Shown in pieces: positions 13,715 through 20,719 of a DNA stretch of 20,719 nucleotides. Each line of letters starts with the position of its first letter. Within the stretch, counting starts at the first letter, position 1. The translations under genes were made by a program, and so were the position numbers. The notes below the pieces were generated by a model. It was not told the DNA's origin. It ran no database searches and worked only from the letters and a program-made list of their open reading frames with translations. The stretch comes from a virus: positions 1 through 20,719 of the IMG/VR virus record IMGVR_UViG_3300012350_000066; one strand, 5' to 3'.

Positions 13715-16700
13715 TAGGGGCTCCTCATCGTGTTAGGTTGTCGCTTTAGCCCGGCGGCCTGATATATCTCCATCGATAGGCCGTTTAATACCATTGTCGC
13801 GGACCCGCCTGGAGCGCCAGAGGAAATCGTCAAGCGTACGCGCACACCATCGCAACGCGGTTGCGTGAGCATATGATCCGCCCCGTCGATCGTGTCGCCT
13901 AAGCTGGTCGCAATGTTGAAATTCGACCAAAAGGCGCCGTCGGTAAAGTTTCTGCCCGAATCGTACGAAACATCAAGCGATAGGATCCAGCCGTTCGTCT
14001 GGTCGCGTGTCTCGCCAAGTATTTGTATACGTCGAATGCGCCCCCATCCGAGGGCGCCAAATGGTCGGATGTCGCCCGTGGTCACCTGACCTTGGACATT
14101 CGACGTGGAGCTCCCATCGGTATCCTGATAACTCGTGGTCGACTCGATAATCGAGCCGTCCACGACGAGCAGCCCATCATAGATCGCGAGAGCTTTGATC
14201 GCGCGCGCAAAAAACGAATCGACATACCATTCGCGAATGCGAATATCGTAGATGAGCAGGCGTCCGGACGCGCCTGCAGTATCGGTGCATGCGAAATAGA
14301 CGAGGCTCGAGTCCTGATCGAATGCCGTCGCCGAGATATAGGGGAATAGCGCCAGGGTGTCGCGCACCGGCTGACCGATCCACACTGGCGCGCCGCCACC
14401 GCGAGGCAACAAGTAGAGCCGATCCAGTGCGCCTTGAAAAAACACGCCTTCACCGGTGAGAATGATGGACTTGCCGTCGATGCACCCAATATCGCTCGGC
14501 AGTCTTGTTGGCGGAGCGAAGGAGCCGGCGCCCGTGTCGTCCGGGCCGTCGCCGGTGATCGTCCAGATGGATGACGACGTGAAGGCGATCCATGTGCCGT
14601 CCAGATGAGTAACCCCAGTGATATCCGCATCCAGCACGGCGCGCCATGGTGCATTATTGGTCCAGCTAATGGGCTCGCCCGCAAACTGGAGCTTGCTCCA
14701 TTGCAGCTGAGCGCGATTGTCCATGCCGCCGAGCAAGATCCGATTGCTGCCCGCGCAGCACCATTGTGCTGGCGGAGGGGAGTCGTTCTCCTGGATGCCG
14801 GACAGCCCCCCGCGCGCACCTTGCGTGTAAAGAACCTGGTTGACTCGAATCGATGTGTCCGGCAGAGCATCAGTGACCACGGTCCCGCCAGGGCCGCCAG
14901 CGACAATCGTGGCCTGGTAGAAGATTGTTCCGCCGGCCAGTGTGCGATAGACAACTGCAAAGATGTCGCTGGTTGAGTTACCGTTGATTTTGCCGGTAAT
15001 CTGGGGAGTCGTGATCCATATGGTTGTGCTCTGATTACCAGCAGTAAGTGTAATGGTGATCGGCAGGCTAGGTTTGCTACGATGCCGATACCCGAGAACA
15101 TCGGTCCATTCCCACACCACAACGTATTGATATGTGCTGGCAGCGGTCAATGATCCGCCAACGCCTTGAGCGCTACTTGTGATGAGCGGCGTTTCAGCAA
15201 AATCGACGTCTAGAACCGCCTGCCCGTCATATCGCATGATACGCGGTCCGGACAGGACCGTCTCTCCGTTGAGTTGCGCCGCCTGGAACGACGGGGCGAA
15301 CGGGCCGCTCTCTATGCGCACAAGTGCATAGCCAACGGTGAGGGAGCTCGCGAACGGTAGGCTGCCGATGACAGCGGTGAGATTCGGATCGGCATCGAGC
15401 GCCGCGACTGTCGCGAATTGTCGCCGGGGATCGGGCGGAACAGCGGCGGTCGTTTTGACTTGCTGCGAGACTCCATCGAGGATGACAGTCTCCGCCATGA
15501 TCGCCTGAGAATTGAGGCGGGGCGGAAGGGCGATTGCATATGATGCCCCCGGGGTGGCAGTGGCCAAATCCACATCTCCGCAGAAGCAGTACGCCCATCC
15601 CTGCTGCGAAAATGGCTTACTGATAAGGTACATATTGTCCACGATATCGACCACCGCGGTACCGCCGGCGTATATCTGGACGGAGTAATCATTGCCATTC
15701 GCGCCAGCGGCTTGATTCGCGGCGATCATATAGTTGTACGTCGCGTTCGGATGGGGACCGGCAACCGGATAGCCGCTGATTCGGTTCGTGGATGTCACGG
15801 CAGCAAAGGCCGCAATGAATCCTGTACCTCGGCGGAACAGCGCGCGCTTAAGATCGCCCACATAGGTTGTCGCGCCGTCAATGACAGCCAGTACGACATC
15901 GATCGTCGGGTTGACGCCTGCTGGGCTAATGGCACAGCGATTCTCGCTCGCCGTTGTGGTCACAGTGGATAGGAGCGTGAATACTCCCCCACTGTCGACG
16001 GTGCCGAACGTGACGGTATTCGCCGCGCTCTGATAGGCGAGATAGGCCTCCGCCGCGGAACCGCCAGCGGACACGTCAAAATAGATCGCTCGGCCGGTGA
16101 ACGCGGTGACACACGTGCCAGTAGCGATGGGTGAGCCAATGGTTGCATTGAAGGATGCGAACTGGATGGCATTGCTGCTGTTTCGCACATAGAATAACAC
16201 AGGCACACCGCTAATAACGGCCCACTTGGCCATGAGCGGGTTATCGGGCAGCGTGAGGTTTAGCAGCTGCGCGCCGGTCGCGAGATCCAACATCACATGC
16301 ACGGGTGGAGAGGCTGCGCAGTAAGAGACAAACAGGCGCTGCCCCACAGCGCAAATATCGGTGGATTGGAAGGCATTCGACGAACCGTTTGCCTGCACCC
16401 TCGAGACGCGAGGCACGCCTAGGGTACCTGCGATACCCGCACTTACATTTGCCGCTACCGGCGAGGCCATTACCTGAGTATAGAAGCCATTGGCATACCG
16501 GACGGCCTGCGGTGGGTTGGACGTATTGATAGAGACGATGTGCTTTTTGCGGAATGGGATCATCGCGCGTACGGCGTTTGGATCGGGCGCCCCGCTCGTG
16601 TTGTCTTTCTGGAGTGCGTGACGCATCCCTAGGCGCGCATCGCGTTCGTAGCGCACGTTGCTAACGCTGACGAAAAGGCCCTGCGGCAATAGCTTGCCGT

Positions 16701-16749
16701 CCACCTCATTGTGCTGGCCTTTGACGAACGGGATGTGAATTTCCGCCAT
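13714..16749 (-). CDS. Podovirus-like tail tube/nozzle protein, probable beta-propeller (1011 aa)
   Basis: The protein is beta-rich throughout. The best signal is at about 660-870: NRILLGGMDNRAQLQWSKL, AGEPISWTN, a VTHLDGTWIAFTSSSIWTIT strand pair, GCIDGKSIILTGEGVFFQG, LDRLYLLPRGG, and a LLIYDIRIREWYVDSFF blade. This is the blade pattern of phage tail nozzle proteins (T7 gp12-like/tubular protein B type), where a cell-independent order of display, test and read segments recurs. A fibronectin-like insertion is likely near 540-600 (YQYVVVWEWTDVLGYRHRSK). The C-terminal GEPI...SLDVSYDSGRNF domain is also beta. Order adaptor, nozzle, internal proteins fits a podovirus. Ribosome site is weak; the gene starts 3 bp after the upstream stop. 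Confidence 0.65.
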   Translation of the reverse strand: MAEIHIPFVKGQHNEVDGKLLPQGLFVSVSNVRYERDARLGMRHALQKDNTSGAPDPNAVRAMIPFRKKHIVSINTSNPPQAVRYANGFYTQVMASPVAANVSAGIAGTLGVPRVSRVQANGSSNAFQSTDICAVGQRLFVSYCAASPPVHVMLDLATGAQLLNLTLPDNPLMAKWAVISGVPVLFYVRNSSNAIQFASFNATIGSPIATGTCVTAFTGRAIYFDVSAGGSAAEAYLAYQSAANTVTFGTVDSGGVFTLLSTVTTTASENRCAISPAGVNPTIDVVLAVIDGATTYVGDLKRALFRRGTGFIAAFAAVTSTNRISGYPVAGPHPNATYNYMIAANQAAGANGNDYSVQIYAGGTAVVDIVDNMYLISKPFSQQGWAYCFCGDVDLATATPGASYAIALPPRLNSQAIMAETVILDGVSQQVKTTAAVPPDPRRQFATVAALDADPNLTAVIGSLPFASSLTVGYALVRIESGPFAPSFQAAQLNGETVLSGPRIMRYDGQAVLDVDFAETPLITSSAQGVGGSLTAASTYQYVVVWEWTDVLGYRHRSKPSLPITITLTAGNQSTTIWITTPQITGKINGNSTSDIFAVVYRTLAGGTIFYQATIVAGGPGGTVVTDALPDTSIRVNQVLYTQGARGGLSGIQENDSPPPAQWCCAGSNRILLGGMDNRAQLQWSKLQFAGEPISWTNNAPWRAVLDADITGVTHLDGTWIAFTSSSIWTITGDGPDDTGAGSFAPPTRLPSDIGCIDGKSIILTGEGVFFQGALDRLYLLPRGGGAPVWIGQPVRDTLALFPYISATAFDQDSSLVYFACTDTAGASGRLLIYDIRIREWYVDSFFARAIKALAIYDGLLVVDGSIIESTTSYQDTDGSSTSNVQGQVTTGDIRPFGALGWGRIRRIQILGETRDQTNGWILSLDVSYDSGRNFTDGAFWSNFNIATSLGDTIDGADHMLTQPRCDGVRVRLTISSGAPGGSATMVLNGLSMEIYQAAGLKRQPNTMRSP

Positions 16750-16752
16750 GGT

Positions 16753-18309
16753 TCACGTGTTCTTCAGGAAGACGGCGGTTATCTTGACGGAGCCAGCATT
16801 GACGCTGACCGTGGCGGTCCAGTTGTTGGCCGCCACGGCCTGCGGCACGGCCACCGGAAACGGGATTACGATGGGATCGGCGGGCGTGGCCGCGGCGGGC
16901 GGGAAATCGAACACCATGCGTGTCGTTCCGGCCGTGGCATCCTTGACTGTGATCGTCGCCGCTGCGGCATTGGTCGTCGTGATGATGAGCGCCGAAAGAT
17001 CGTTGAATACGCCAGCGGCGCCGGCCGTGATGATGGTGGTTTCCGCGACCGATGCGGCAATGTTGGTTGTCTGCACGCCCACGAGATCGCGCACGTGGCC
17101 AGGGGATATCACGAGCCGACCGGCCTTGTCGGCCATGAGGGCCACGGCGTTGCCCGCTGTGGCATTGACCGGGTTAGCGGTCGCCGCCTTGGCCCCGATC
17201 TGCAAAGCGTTGGCCGGCGGGGCTGCAGCGATGGCCCCGTCGAACGAGGCGCCTGCATTGCCTACGATGCCAATTTTTTGACCTCCCACCGCTGCCGTGC
17301 CAACGTTATTGCCGGCAACCTGGCCTATATTGATTGCAGTGTTGCTGTTCGGCGACAAGGTCACGACGAGGGCCGAATCGGTCGTTTGCACGGCCACGCT
17401 TGGGGCCTTTACGGTCGCCTGTCGCCAGGGGAACGTTGGGTCGCCAATCGAGATGTTGTTGCCCGCCGTATCGCCGAGCACGACCGCGTTGACGACGAGC
17501 AGCGCCGACGAGGACGGGCCGACCGCCCCGGCGACGGTGAGAAACCGAATGGGGAGCGACGTAACGTCCGGGCCCTGTGCGCCGGTCGCCATGGTCGCGA
17601 CAACGTTATCCCGGTCATCGATGCACCAATAGCCGACGTCGCCGCGGATGTAGACGTAGTACTTGTGCGCCGAGCTATCGAGCGGCTGCTTATTGTTGCC
17701 GCTCGATGAGAGGTCCTGGACATTGACGCGTGTGCCGCTCTGATACGAGACGGCCCACATTTTCCCCGCCGTGTCGACGAAGAACCCCATGGCGTTGGTG
17801 AGCGGGAGCGCCGCGGTGGGTGAGCCTGGCGCGGTGGCCAATCCCCAGAAGCGGACGGCGTTCAGCAGCACCGGGAACTCGATGTTGATATTGGTCTGGA
17901 AATCCAGAAACCCTGGAGCGCTCGGCTGAAACGCCGCCTGGCTGGCGATCATGGAGAAGCCATTGGCCGTCGTGCCTGAGCCACCGGTCATGCTCGCCGT
18001 GGAAAAGGCGAATGCCGTCCCCGCGCCTCCCGTCGTAGGGGCGCTCCAGATGTTGGTCGTGTCGATGGGGCCCGAATCGAACGTATCGACGAGCAGTTGG
18101 GATGACGCGAGCTGAACGCGCTGCTCGCCCCATGGAGAGATGCGGTATGCTCCCCCGACGCCAGTGGCTGTTGTCAGCGCCTGCGCCGGGGCGACCGAGC
18201 TCGGATGCAGCGTGACCACCAGTGGCAGATCGGTGCTCGCGGCGGCTGTTGAGGCGGGCTTGACCGTAGCAACGTTTGTCGGAGTAACCGGGTCATTGAT
18301 GGTCGCCAT
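16753..18309 (-). CDS. Beta-rich virion protein with repeated module (518 aa)
   Basis: ATG 18309 has AGGAG 7 nt upstream and lies one base after the upstream stop. An N-terminal segment (ATVKPASTAAASTDLPLVVT, residues 14-33) recurs at 298-317 (ATVKAPSVAVQTTDSALVVT); this module is frequent in phage structural proteins. Between them, residues 76-280 look like a LamG/jelly-roll domain (VDTFDSG, FLDFQTNINIEF, AMGFFVDTAGKMWAVSYQSG). The C-terminus (407-518: RDLVGVQTTNIAASVAET ... TITVKDATAGTTRMVFDFP ... VKITAVFLKN) is a recognisable but unnamed phage beta-sandwich. A fibre or decoration role is likely. No enzymatic residues are apparent. Confidence 0.7.
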   Translation of the reverse strand: MATINDPVTPTNVATVKPASTAAASTDLPLVVTLHPSSVAPAQALTTATGVGGAYRISPWGEQRVQLASSQLLVDTFDSGPIDTTNIWSAPTTGGAGTAFAFSTASMTGGSGTTANGFSMIASQAAFQPSAPGFLDFQTNINIEFPVLLNAVRFWGLATAPGSPTAALPLTNAMGFFVDTAGKMWAVSYQSGTRVNVQDLSSSGNNKQPLDSSAHKYYVYIRGDVGYWCIDDRDNVVATMATGAQGPDVTSLPIRFLTVAGAVGPSSSALLVVNAVVLGDTAGNNISIGDPTFPWRQATVKAPSVAVQTTDSALVVTLSPNSNTAINIGQVAGNNVGTAAVGGQKIGIVGNAGASFDGAIAAAPPANALQIGAKAATANPVNATAGNAVALMADKAGRLVISPGHVRDLVGVQTTNIAASVAETTIITAGAAGVFNDLSALIITTTNAAAATITVKDATAGTTRMVFDFPPAAATPADPIVIPFPVAVPQAVAANNWTATVSVNAGSVKITAVFLKNT

Positions 18310-18310
18310 G

Positions 18311-19177
18311 TCAGGCTCCTACCTGGTAGGCAAAGTTGTAGGTGCCGACGACAATCCCGCTCGCTTGCCAATACGCGCGAATCGTGGTCGCGTCCACGAC
18401 GTACCCGGTGAGCTCGATGCTGTCCATTTCGAACTCGTCGCGCGCATTGCCCTTGCTCGCAATCGGCTGCGCCGTCTGGACGAGCAGCACATCCTTGCCG
18501 GCGGTGAGCCCGGAAAGTCCTGTCAGGTCGAAATGGCCGCTCGTTCCACGGCCAATGTCCTTGGAGAACTGCGTAAAGGAAAGCCCCCCGCTCGCGGGAG
18601 TCTGCCATGTGCCATCGGCGCGCAAGAACTTTGCGGTGCCGCCGCCGCTCGCCGGCACATCGCCAGCCGCAGCCGGACCAAATAGTGTCGGGGTCACCAC
18701 GACCGCGCCGGTCGTGGGCGATACCGTGATGCCCGCACCGCCGCTAGTAACCGACGAGACGGAGCCACCGCCCCCCGCGCCTACCGGTGGACGCCACCAG
18801 CCAACGCCGTCGCTCATGTATTCGTAGCGCCCGGCGGTCGTCAGAACATCGGTCGCCGCGCCCTGCACGAGGCCTGTGGTGGGCTTGACCGTGACGGTCC
18901 CGGCCTCGAGCTCGACAGAGATGCGTCGGCCCGCATTGACGCTCGTGGCCACCGGGAGGGTTACTGCAAACGTGCCGCTGGCCACAACAACCTGATCGAG
19001 TAGCGCCGTCACGTCGGCCGTCTGTAGCGACGTGGGCGAGGCGAGCGGCGTTGCCTGCTGCGCAATGCGCCCGAGCGCCGCCGCGACGTTGTCCTCGAGT
19101 TGCGAGACACCGCGCTTGAGACCATCGCCCGTCGTGTCGAATTGCGACAGGCGCTTCAGATTCGGAGCGATGGGCAT
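18311..19177 (-). CDS. Phage tail fibre-like protein (288 aa)
   Basis: ATG 19177 shares the base pair overlap TGATG with the lipoprotein gene downstream in map terms but upstream in transcription. A short helical N-terminus (about 1-45, attachment or coiled coil) is followed by a Gly/Ser/Val beta region (GGGGSVSSVTSGGAGITVSP), then the typical fibre phrase GGGTAKFLRADGTWQTP (about 183-199), then a C-terminal beta domain (HFDLTGLSGLTAGKDVLLVQ ... DEFEMDSIELTGYVVDATTI ... GTYNFAYQVG) seen in many phage fibres. It probably contributes to host recognition or to trimeric fibre folding. At 288 residues it is short, so it may be a distal segment attached to another fibre protein. Confidence 0.75.
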   Translation of the reverse strand: MPIAPNLKRLSQFDTTGDGLKRGVSQLEDNVAAALGRIAQQATPLASPTSLQTADVTALLDQVVVASGTFAVTLPVATSVNAGRRISVELEAGTVTVKPTTGLVQGAATDVLTTAGRYEYMSDGVGWWRPPVGAGGGGSVSSVTSGGAGITVSPTTGAVVVTPTLFGPAAAGDVPASGGGTAKFLRADGTWQTPASGGLSFTQFSKDIGRGTSGHFDLTGLSGLTAGKDVLLVQTAQPIASKGNARDEFEMDSIELTGYVVDATTIRAYWQASGIVVGTYNFAYQVGA

Positions 19178-19866
19178 CAGTTATCCGCGTCGAAACTGAC
19201 CTGCAGGTAGAATCCGGTCCACGACATGCCGGCGTTGCTACCAGCCTCGTCGAGGCCGTAATATCCGGCGGTCACGTTGCCGCAGCCAAGGTCCGCCATG
19301 GTCCATGGCGCGTTGCTCTGTGGATTCTGCAAAGGATCATATGCCACCCATCCTGCGAAGTTTGCGGCCAGCGGCCAGAACGCCGCATTCACCACCGCCG
19401 CCCCGTGACCGATCGAGTCAGTAATCGCTGCCAGGTAGGCTATGCTATTGCCGGTGATGAGCTCGTAATTGTATACGACGTCGATGTTGCGCGGATTGGT
19501 GTATCCACACGTGTTATTTCCCACGACCAACGGCGGGAATTTGAATGCCGCAAACCCACTCCCGAATCCGTTCGAGGTGGGCATCCAAACGAAGTCCTGC
19601 GTGGAGAAGTTACGCAACGCCGTACCCTGATAGCTGGCGCCATCGCTGCAACCGCTAGGCCCGCACGAGCGTTCGGTCCAACCAGGCCCCTCGGTCCAAT
19701 CGCTGTGGCCGAGGTTGACCGCGCCCGTCTGCGGCAAGGGCGATGGATACATTGCAATGCTATGATGCGTGAGCGCTTGCGTCGTCTCGCCACTCTTCTC
19801 TTCGCCGGTCGGCAGTGTGCATGCCGCCAGGCTAGTCGCCAATATCAACACGATGGCTAGTCTCAT
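19177..19866 (-). CDS. Secreted lipoprotein encoded within the virion operon (229 aa)
   Basis: The N-terminus MRLAIVLILATSLAAC is a complete lipoprotein signal peptide: Arg2, hydrophobic core, lipobox LAAC with Cys16. Residue 17 is Thr, so outer-membrane sorting is expected. An acidic linker ending TTQAL (about 20-32) precedes a globular, Trp/Tyr/Gly-rich domain with Cys68, Cys73, Cys120 and Cys195, which may form disulfides. AAAGGAG lies about 11 nt upstream of ATG 19866. A lipoprotein between the adaptor and fibre genes is unusual; superinfection exclusion or receptor masking at the host surface is the commonest known job of phage lipoproteins, but here it is expressed with late genes. No family recognised for the mature domain. 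Confidence 0.75.
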   Translation of the reverse strand: MRLAIVLILATSLAACTLPTGEEKSGETTQALTHHSIAMYPSPLPQTGAVNLGHSDWTEGPGWTERSCGPSGCSDGASYQGTALRNFSTQDFVWMPTSNGFGSGFAAFKFPPLVVGNNTCGYTNPRNIDVVYNYELITGNSIAYLAAITDSIGHGAAVVNAAFWPLAANFAGWVAYDPLQNPQSNAPWTMADLGCGNVTAGYYGLDEAGSNAGMSWTGFYLQVSFDADN

Positions 19867-19884
19867 TTTTGTTCTTGCTCCTTT

Positions 19885-20676
19885 TCACCACACGTTTCCC
19901 GTTCGCCAGATCTCATCGTAAAGCTCCGTTGCTTCCTGTCCGACCACATCGATGCGCGTGATCGGGCCTTCTCGCTGCACGGCATTGGCCGCGTAGAGAA
20001 TGTCGTCTTGGACCTTTTCCCGCTCGGTCGCGGCGAGCTGTGCAATGCTCCCCATGCCGCCCTCGGCGCCGCCATCGGCCGTGGCGATCTTGTAGACCGC
20101 GTCCCAGATGACCCAATCATCCCAGCCCTCGACGCCGTCGAAGACGTCCGTATCATTTGCCTTGTCGACCCATGCGGGCACGTACCAGAGATTGTAAACG
20201 TAGGCTCGGTCCGTGGCTGGCAGCAGGCCGAGCAGGCCAGCTGCCACAGTGGTCGTCGATTCGACGCCCATGTTGTACAAAAAGAAGTTGCGAGGCGCCC
20301 CCGTCTGCGCGCCGAAAACATTGTAGAATTGCGTACGTTGGTCAAACGCGATGGCCTTGAGCGCGCGCCATCGATTGGTCGTCAGAAAGAGCTCTAGCCC
20401 GACCAGATGTGCCAAGTCCGCGGGCAAGGCGAGGTCTGTCCACGCCTTGCCCGCCGTCACTCCGCTCGCTGTCGAGCCGGTGGCAAGTTTGCAATACAAG
20501 CTCTTGGCGCCGTTGGTCTGCACCAAGCGGCGCCGAAGAGCCTGCCATGATTGATTGATCTCCGTATTCAGCCTGGCATTAGGCCAGCGCGCCGTTGTGC
20601 TCGTCGTGTCCGCGCCGATGTCCGCCAGGACTCGAATGCGACCACGCAGCACGGATAACGCAACTGGCCTTGCCAT
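19885..20676 (-). CDS. Head-tail adaptor (connector / gatekeeper-like) protein (263 aa)
   Basis: ATG 20676 has GGAGG 9 nt upstream and lies one base after the preceding stop. The protein has an N-terminal helix (LRGRIRVLADIGAD), the stretch RWPNARLNTEINQSWQALRR typical of connector proteins (start of the adaptor helix bundle, cf. P22 gp4 and T7 gp11 types), a central beta part, and a C-terminal GWDDWVIWDAVYKIATADGG plus a charged helix (LAATEREKVQDDILYAANAV), again as in phage adaptors. It would sit between portal and tail. Its place ahead of the nozzle gene agrees. Call rests on motif memory and gene order. Confidence 0.65.
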   Translation of the reverse strand: MARPVALSVLRGRIRVLADIGADTTSTTARWPNARLNTEINQSWQALRRRLVQTNGAKSLYCKLATGSTASGVTAGKAWTDLALPADLAHLVGLELFLTTNRWRALKAIAFDQRTQFYNVFGAQTGAPRNFFLYNMGVESTTTVAAGLLGLLPATDRAYVYNLWYVPAWVDKANDTDVFDGVEGWDDWVIWDAVYKIATADGGAEGGMGSIAQLAATEREKVQDDILYAANAVQREGPITRIDVVGQEATELYDEIWRTGNVW

Positions 20677-20677
20677 C

Positions 20678-20719
20678 TCAGTAATCCTCCGACTTGACGC
20701 ATGCCTTCACCGCATCCCA
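20678..20719 (-). CDS. 3' end of an upstream late gene (partial)
   Basis: Reading leftward from the window edge, the frame WDAVKACVKSEDY ends in TGA at 20680-20678, one base before the adaptor start, and its last codons contain the adaptor's GGAGG ribosome site. The tight spacing matches the rest of the operon. Thirteen residues are too few to assign a function. Confidence 0.45.
   Translation of the reverse strand, partial: WDAVKACVKSEDY

Noticed and set aside
14082-15122. 346-codon minus-strand frame within the nozzle-like gene
   Set aside because: Shadow in a different frame of the same strand; its translation is Arg/Ser/Pro-rich and lacks motifs, while the overlapping frame has the beta-propeller pattern.
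16711-17709. 332-codon + strand frame opposite the 518-aa virion gene
   Set aside because: Arg/Gly/His/Asp-rich translation typical of the antisense of high-GC beta-rich genes; the minus-strand frame has a ribosome site and recognisable phage modules.
19297-19311. Near-perfect palindrome GCCATGG-T-CCATGGC in the lipoprotein gene
   Set aside because: Too small a loop for an RNA hairpin and fully explained by coding sequence; at most a restriction-site-like palindrome.

Overview
The window is part of a tailed-phage genome or prophage. It has high G+C and almost no non-coding DNA. The virion gene set resembles a podovirus: a head-tail adaptor, a large beta-rich nozzle-like tail protein, several very long Ala/Gly/Gln-rich proteins like those ejected from virions, fibre-like proteins and a T4-type lysozyme. 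The host is not directly visible. One lipoprotein has a lipobox followed by an acidic stretch ending in TTQAL, a leader style I associate with myxobacterial (Myxococcota) lipoproteins, so a phage of that group is my working guess. No integrase, att site, tRNA, CRISPR array or insertion sequence was seen, so temperate versus lytic cannot be decided.

Layout. Bases 1-2521 (+ strand) are the end of an early/recombination operon. It holds a DUF6745 protein whose visible N-terminal part is encoded by seventeen 12-bp repeats, a RecT-like annealing protein, a Cas4/RecB-type PD-(D/E)XK nuclease with a probable Fe-S cysteine set, and a 53-residue orphan. Nuclease plus annealase is the usual phage recombination pair. 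Bases 2539-2710 carry a sigma70-like promoter, a dyad at the predicted start of transcription and a strong intrinsic terminator about 115 nt downstream. No convincing protein gene lies between them, so this looks like an undescribed phage small RNA.

Bases 2680-20719 (- strand) form one late operon read right to left: end of an unknown gene, adaptor, lipoprotein, fibre-like protein, beta-rich virion protein, nozzle-like protein, 892-aa Gly/Gln/Asn-rich protein, Pro/Met-rich repeat protein, two large internal-virion-type proteins, two accessory virion proteins (one with a probable LamG/ConA-like fold), a small orphan, then a lysis cassette (membrane coiled-coil protein, coiled-coil protein, membrane/lipobox protein, small helical protein, GH24 lysozyme) and a zinc-ribbon protein. 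Most junctions overlap by ATGA or TGATG, or have gaps of a few bases, so expression should be translationally coupled from a promoter outside the window to the right.

The most interesting signals are the candidate small RNA between the converging operons, the exact 47-residue repeats in the 892-aa protein, the tetrapeptide array on the DUF6745 protein, the lipoprotein inside a virion operon, the internal lipobox in a lysis-region protein, and an apparent -1 frame problem at the start of the LamG-like gene. All functions are assigned by reading the sequence and recalling families; no database search was run.
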